8,460 bases of DNA, from the NCBI GenBank assembly GCA_905192935.1, contig CAJJMX010000061.1, forward strand, positions 1 to 8,460, in the 5' to 3' direction. Below the pieces are notes generated by a model. The model worked only from the letters and a program-made list of their open reading frames with translations. It did no database searches and was not told where the DNA came from. Source of the stretch: an uncultured Mailhella sp. GTDB lineage: Bacteria > Desulfobacterota > Desulfovibrionia > Desulfovibrionales > Desulfovibrionaceae. Shown here one piece after another: positions 6,151 to 8,460 of this stretch. Made by a program: the position numbers and the translations under genes. Positions within the stretch are counted from its first letter, which is position 1; each line of letters starts with the position of its first letter.

Positions 6151-7477
6151 ACTTCATCTCGTTGCCTGCTGCCTGTCCGTCGGCGTCCATGTGCACGGAT
6201 GCACATGAGCGTTCCTCAGGTCCGGGCCGGCACAGCAGCGCGGCCGCAGCGCCTGCGCCCAGCAGCACCCAGAAAAACAGAAACATCCGGGAATAGACGG
6301 CGATGTCGTACACGCCGTCAGGCGCGAGCATCTCCATGATCCAGCCGCTGCACACCTGAAGCACTCCTCCGCCGAGAGCCGTATAGATGTTGACCATTCC
6401 CGTGGCCGTACCGACCATGGAGGAAGGAAAATCCTCCTGAATCTTCAAAAGACCCAGACTTCCCACGCCGCCCACGAACACGTTGAAGCAGAAGCCCCAT
6501 ACGGGAAGAAGCCAGTAGGGAACGACGGGAGCCGGAACAAGAAGCACCAGTCCGAAGATCATGCCGATCACGCACACGGCCGCCATGAGCCTGCGCTTGG
6601 ACACGTTCATGCAGGAAAGGAAGGCCCCGTGCAGGGACGGGCCGATGATGGCTCCCGCGGAAATGGCCATGAGCACAACGGAGGTCTTCTCCTTGTCCAG
6701 TCCGTAGCCCTGCTGAAGATACGGACCGGCCCAAAGGCCGCTGAAGGCGTAGAACACGCCGTACAGGCAGAAGAACCAGATGGACACGCCCCAGTAGGTG
6801 CGGCTTTTCAGCACGGCCATGAGCGTTCTGCCGAGAGGCATGCTTTTTTCGGCGTTTTCCCTGACGGCGGAGCTTTTCACGACGAATCCGGCATCGGCAG
6901 GAGAGTTGCGCAGGAAAAGGCCGCAGACCAGGGCCAGAATACAGGTAACCACGCCGACGCCCGTCATGGCCTGACGCCATCCTATGGCCCCGGCAAGGGC
7001 GCTGAGCGGCCAGGACGCCAGAAACATTCCGCCCGTGCCGAGAGAAAGGAAGAGGCCCGTGCACATGGGATGCATGCGCAAAGGGAACCAGTTCAGAATG
7101 ACGCTGAGTCCGGGGACAAAAATCATGGCCACGCCCACGCCCACCAGCATGCGTCCGACCGACGCCGCGGCCACGCTGCCCGCAAGAGCGAAAAGAAACG
7201 TGCCTGCGGCCGCAACCGCAAGGAAGATCATCACGGTGCGTCTTGCGCCCCATCTGTCGGCAAGTATGCCCGCGGGAATCTGCATGACGGCATACGGATA
7301 GAAGAACGCGGCGCCCATGACGGAGACAAGTCCGCCGCCCACCTGGAAATCTTCCATGATGTCCACGCCGAGCGTGCTGAGAAGCGTGCGGTGGAAAGGC
7401 GCAAGCGCATAGCAGAACAAAAGCAGCACGAAGTAGAAACGTGCCAGACGGAGCATGCCGTTTTCGCTGGTCTTCAT
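6149..7477 (-). CDS. MFS (major facilitator superfamily) transporter
   Basis: Inner-membrane secondary transporter of 442 residues with about twelve hydrophobic helices in two six-helix halves. The cytoplasmic loop after helix 2 has the MFS motif A, GILADRWGARR (residues 70-80). A hydrophilic central loop at about 190-222 separates the halves, and a hydrophilic tail follows at about 417-442. The helix 4-5 region (GRMLVGVGVAMIFVPGLSVI at 108-127) resembles nitrate/organic-anion porter types, but I cannot name a substrate. The start is uncertain: a GTG at 7486 lies only 2 nt after the preceding stop and lacks a Shine-Dalgarno, and the ATG at 7477 has only a weak GGTG. I chose the ATG. Either way translation is probably coupled to the upstream flavoprotein gene, which suggests a shared substrate or product. 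It could import the substrate or export the product. Confidence 0.95.
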   Translation of the reverse strand: MKTSENGMLRLARFYFVLLLFCYALAPFHRTLLSTLGVDIMEDFQVGGGLVSVMGAAFFYPYAVMQIPAGILADRWGARRTVMIFLAVAAAGTFLFALAGSVAAASVGRMLVGVGVAMIFVPGLSVILNWFPLRMHPMCTGLFLSLGTGGMFLASWPLSALAGAIGWRQAMTGVGVVTCILALVCGLFLRNSPADAGFVVKSSAVRENAEKSMPLGRTLMAVLKSRTYWGVSIWFFCLYGVFYAFSGLWAGPYLQQGYGLDKEKTSVVLMAISAGAIIGPSLHGAFLSCMNVSKRRLMAAVCVIGMIFGLVLLVPAPVVPYWLLPVWGFCFNVFVGGVGSLGLLKIQEDFPSSMVGTATGMVNIYTALGGGVLQVCSGWIMEMLAPDGVYDIAVYSRMFLFFWVLLGAGAAAALLCRPGPEERSCASVHMDADGQAAGNEMK

Positions 7478-7488
7478 ATCACGCACCG

Positions 7489-8460
7489 CTACAGGCCAAG
7501 GCCCGCTTCAAAGCCGCTGCGCACGGCGTCCTCGATCTTGCCCACATGCGCGCAGTCGCCTATCGGACGGGCATCCATGCCCGCGTTCAGCAGCAGGGGA
7601 TACAGGGAATTTTCCGGACGGTAGCCGAGGGCCACGACAACGGCGTCCACGGCGGGCAGCGTCAGCTCGCCGCGCACCTCATGACGCACACGGGGCACGC
7701 CGTCTTCGTCCACGCCGAGGAAGGTCGTTCCCGTCCAGGTCTCCACGCCGCCGTGCGAAAGCCTGTCCATCATGAACACGCGCGTGCGCGGTTCCATGTC
7801 CCCGGCAAGCCTGTCCTTCATTTCCACGATGCAGACCTGCCGTCCCTTCCGGCACAGAAAATCCGCCGTTTCGCAGCCGACCAGACCGCCGCCCACCACA
7901 AGGGCGCGCTCAGGCAGCGCGCGACGGCCCGTCAAAACGTCGCCCGCCGTGCAGTAAATTCCGCTCTCCCGGCAGAAAGCAGGCCAGACCGGCACGCTTC
8001 CGGTGGCAAGCAGCACCACGTCGGGAGAAAGGGCGCGCACGCTTTCCACCGTCGCCTCCTGCGAAAGACGGATCTCCATGCGTCCCTGCCGCACGCACTT
8101 TTCAAGCCTGTCCGCGCACCATTTCGCATAGGTTTCCAGAAGCTCCTTGTACGGAGGCAGCTTGGCCAGGTGCAGCAGCCCGCCGAGCTTCTCCCCTTTT
8201 TCGCACAGCACGACGTCGTGCCCCCTGAGATGCGCGGCCATGGCCGCCTGCATCCCGGCAGGTCCCGCGCCCACGATCACCACCCGGCGGGGATTCGGAG
8301 ATGGGGAAAGATCATAGCGTCCCTCGTAACCGGAGAGCGGATTCAGGGCGCAGCCTATGCCCGTGCCCCGGGCGGAACCGCCGGAACAGCCTTCGTTGCA
8401 GCTTACGCAGCGCAAAACCTCGTCGGCGCGCTCCGTGAGCACCAGACGCGGCAGGGCAGG
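7489..8460 (-). CDS. OYE/2,4-dienoyl-CoA reductase-like flavoprotein, C-terminal part (partial)
   Basis: The reading frame is open to the window edge, so the first gene lacks its N-terminal FMN barrel here. 323 residues are visible, and a GTG at 8442 is internal rather than a start. The visible part begins at the end of the barrel, then has the cluster cysteines at 18, 21, 25 and 37 (C-x2-C-x3-C-x11-C, the FadH/2-enoate reductase spacing) and ends the linker in ALNP. An FAD-binding VGAGPAGMQAA follows at about 55-65, and a canonical second nucleotide motif VVGGGLVGCE near 200, which should bind NAD(P)H. The C-terminal GYRPENSLYPL and IGDCAHVGKIEDAV segments are standard for the family. It would take electrons from NAD(P)H through FAD and 4Fe-4S to FMN to reduce a C=C bond. 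The stop overlaps the start region of the MFS gene. It is a diverged paralogue of the flavoprotein at 144-2195. Confidence 0.93.
   Translation of the reverse strand, partial: PALPRLVLTERADEVLRCVSCNEGCSGGSARGTGIGCALNPLSGYEGRYDLSPSPNPRRVVIVGAGPAGMQAAMAAHLRGHDVVLCEKGEKLGGLLHLAKLPPYKELLETYAKWCADRLEKCVRQGRMEIRLSQEATVESVRALSPDVVLLATGSVPVWPAFCRESGIYCTAGDVLTGRRALPERALVVGGGLVGCETADFLCRKGRQVCIVEMKDRLAGDMEPRTRVFMMDRLSHGGVETWTGTTFLGVDEDGVPRVRHEVRGELTLPAVDAVVVALGYRPENSLYPLLLNAGMDARPIGDCAHVGKIEDAVRSGFEAGLGL

Noticed and set aside
8440..8442. GTG at 8442 as the start of the right-edge flavoprotein
   Set aside because: The frame stays open to 8460 with family-like residues, and a start there would remove the whole FMN barrel, so the gene is simply cut by the window edge.
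1..8460. CRISPR arrays, tRNA or rRNA genes, insertion sequences, phage or defence genes
   Set aside because: Looked for repeats with regular spacers, tRNA-like arms, and transposase or integrase motifs on both strands; none were seen, and the coding content is fully accounted for by transport and enzyme genes.

Overview
The window looks like one catabolic-type operon read entirely from the minus strand, in a moderately GC-rich (about 60 % by eye) Gram-negative bacterium. The periplasmic TRAP binding protein with a Sec signal peptide implies an outer envelope and periplasm. The two iron-sulfur flavoprotein reductases and the TAXI-type TRAP system fit an anaerobe or facultative anaerobe. A Desulfovibrionaceae-like or Synergistota-like gut or sediment organism is my guess from general character. 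The sequence alone does not settle it, and no rRNA or other marker gene is present.

Layout in transcription order (right to left): (1) 8460-7489, the C-terminal half of a 2,4-dienoyl-CoA reductase/old yellow enzyme (OYE)-type flavoprotein, entering from outside the window; (2) 7477-6149, a 12-helix MFS transporter starting almost on the stop of gene 1; (3) 6105-4225, a fused TAXI-type TRAP permease; (4) 4191-3325, an amidohydrolase-2 family protein with most expected metal ligands replaced; (5) 3299-2319, the TAXI periplasmic solute-binding protein; (6) after a 123-nt gap holding a perfect 26-bp palindrome, 2195-144, a second full-length OYE/dienoyl-CoA-reductase-like flavoprotein. A hairpin at 86-130 follows, and at the left edge (1-75, plus strand) there may be the tail of a convergent gene. 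There is no stretch over 300 bases without a gene.

Taken together the operon encodes two independent uptake routes (proton- or solute-coupled MFS and ion-driven TAXI-TRAP with its receptor), one amidohydrolase-fold enzyme, and two Fe-S/FMN/FAD ene-reductase-like enzymes. The simplest reading is import of an organic acid or similar small molecule, then lyase/hydrolase-type processing and reduction or oxidation of a C=C or related bond. The substrate cannot be read from the sequence. The two flavoenzymes differ in cluster-binding cysteine spacing and in the second nucleotide-binding motif, so they may use different electron partners. The most unusual feature is the amidohydrolase, which has RxR where the family has the metal-binding HxH.
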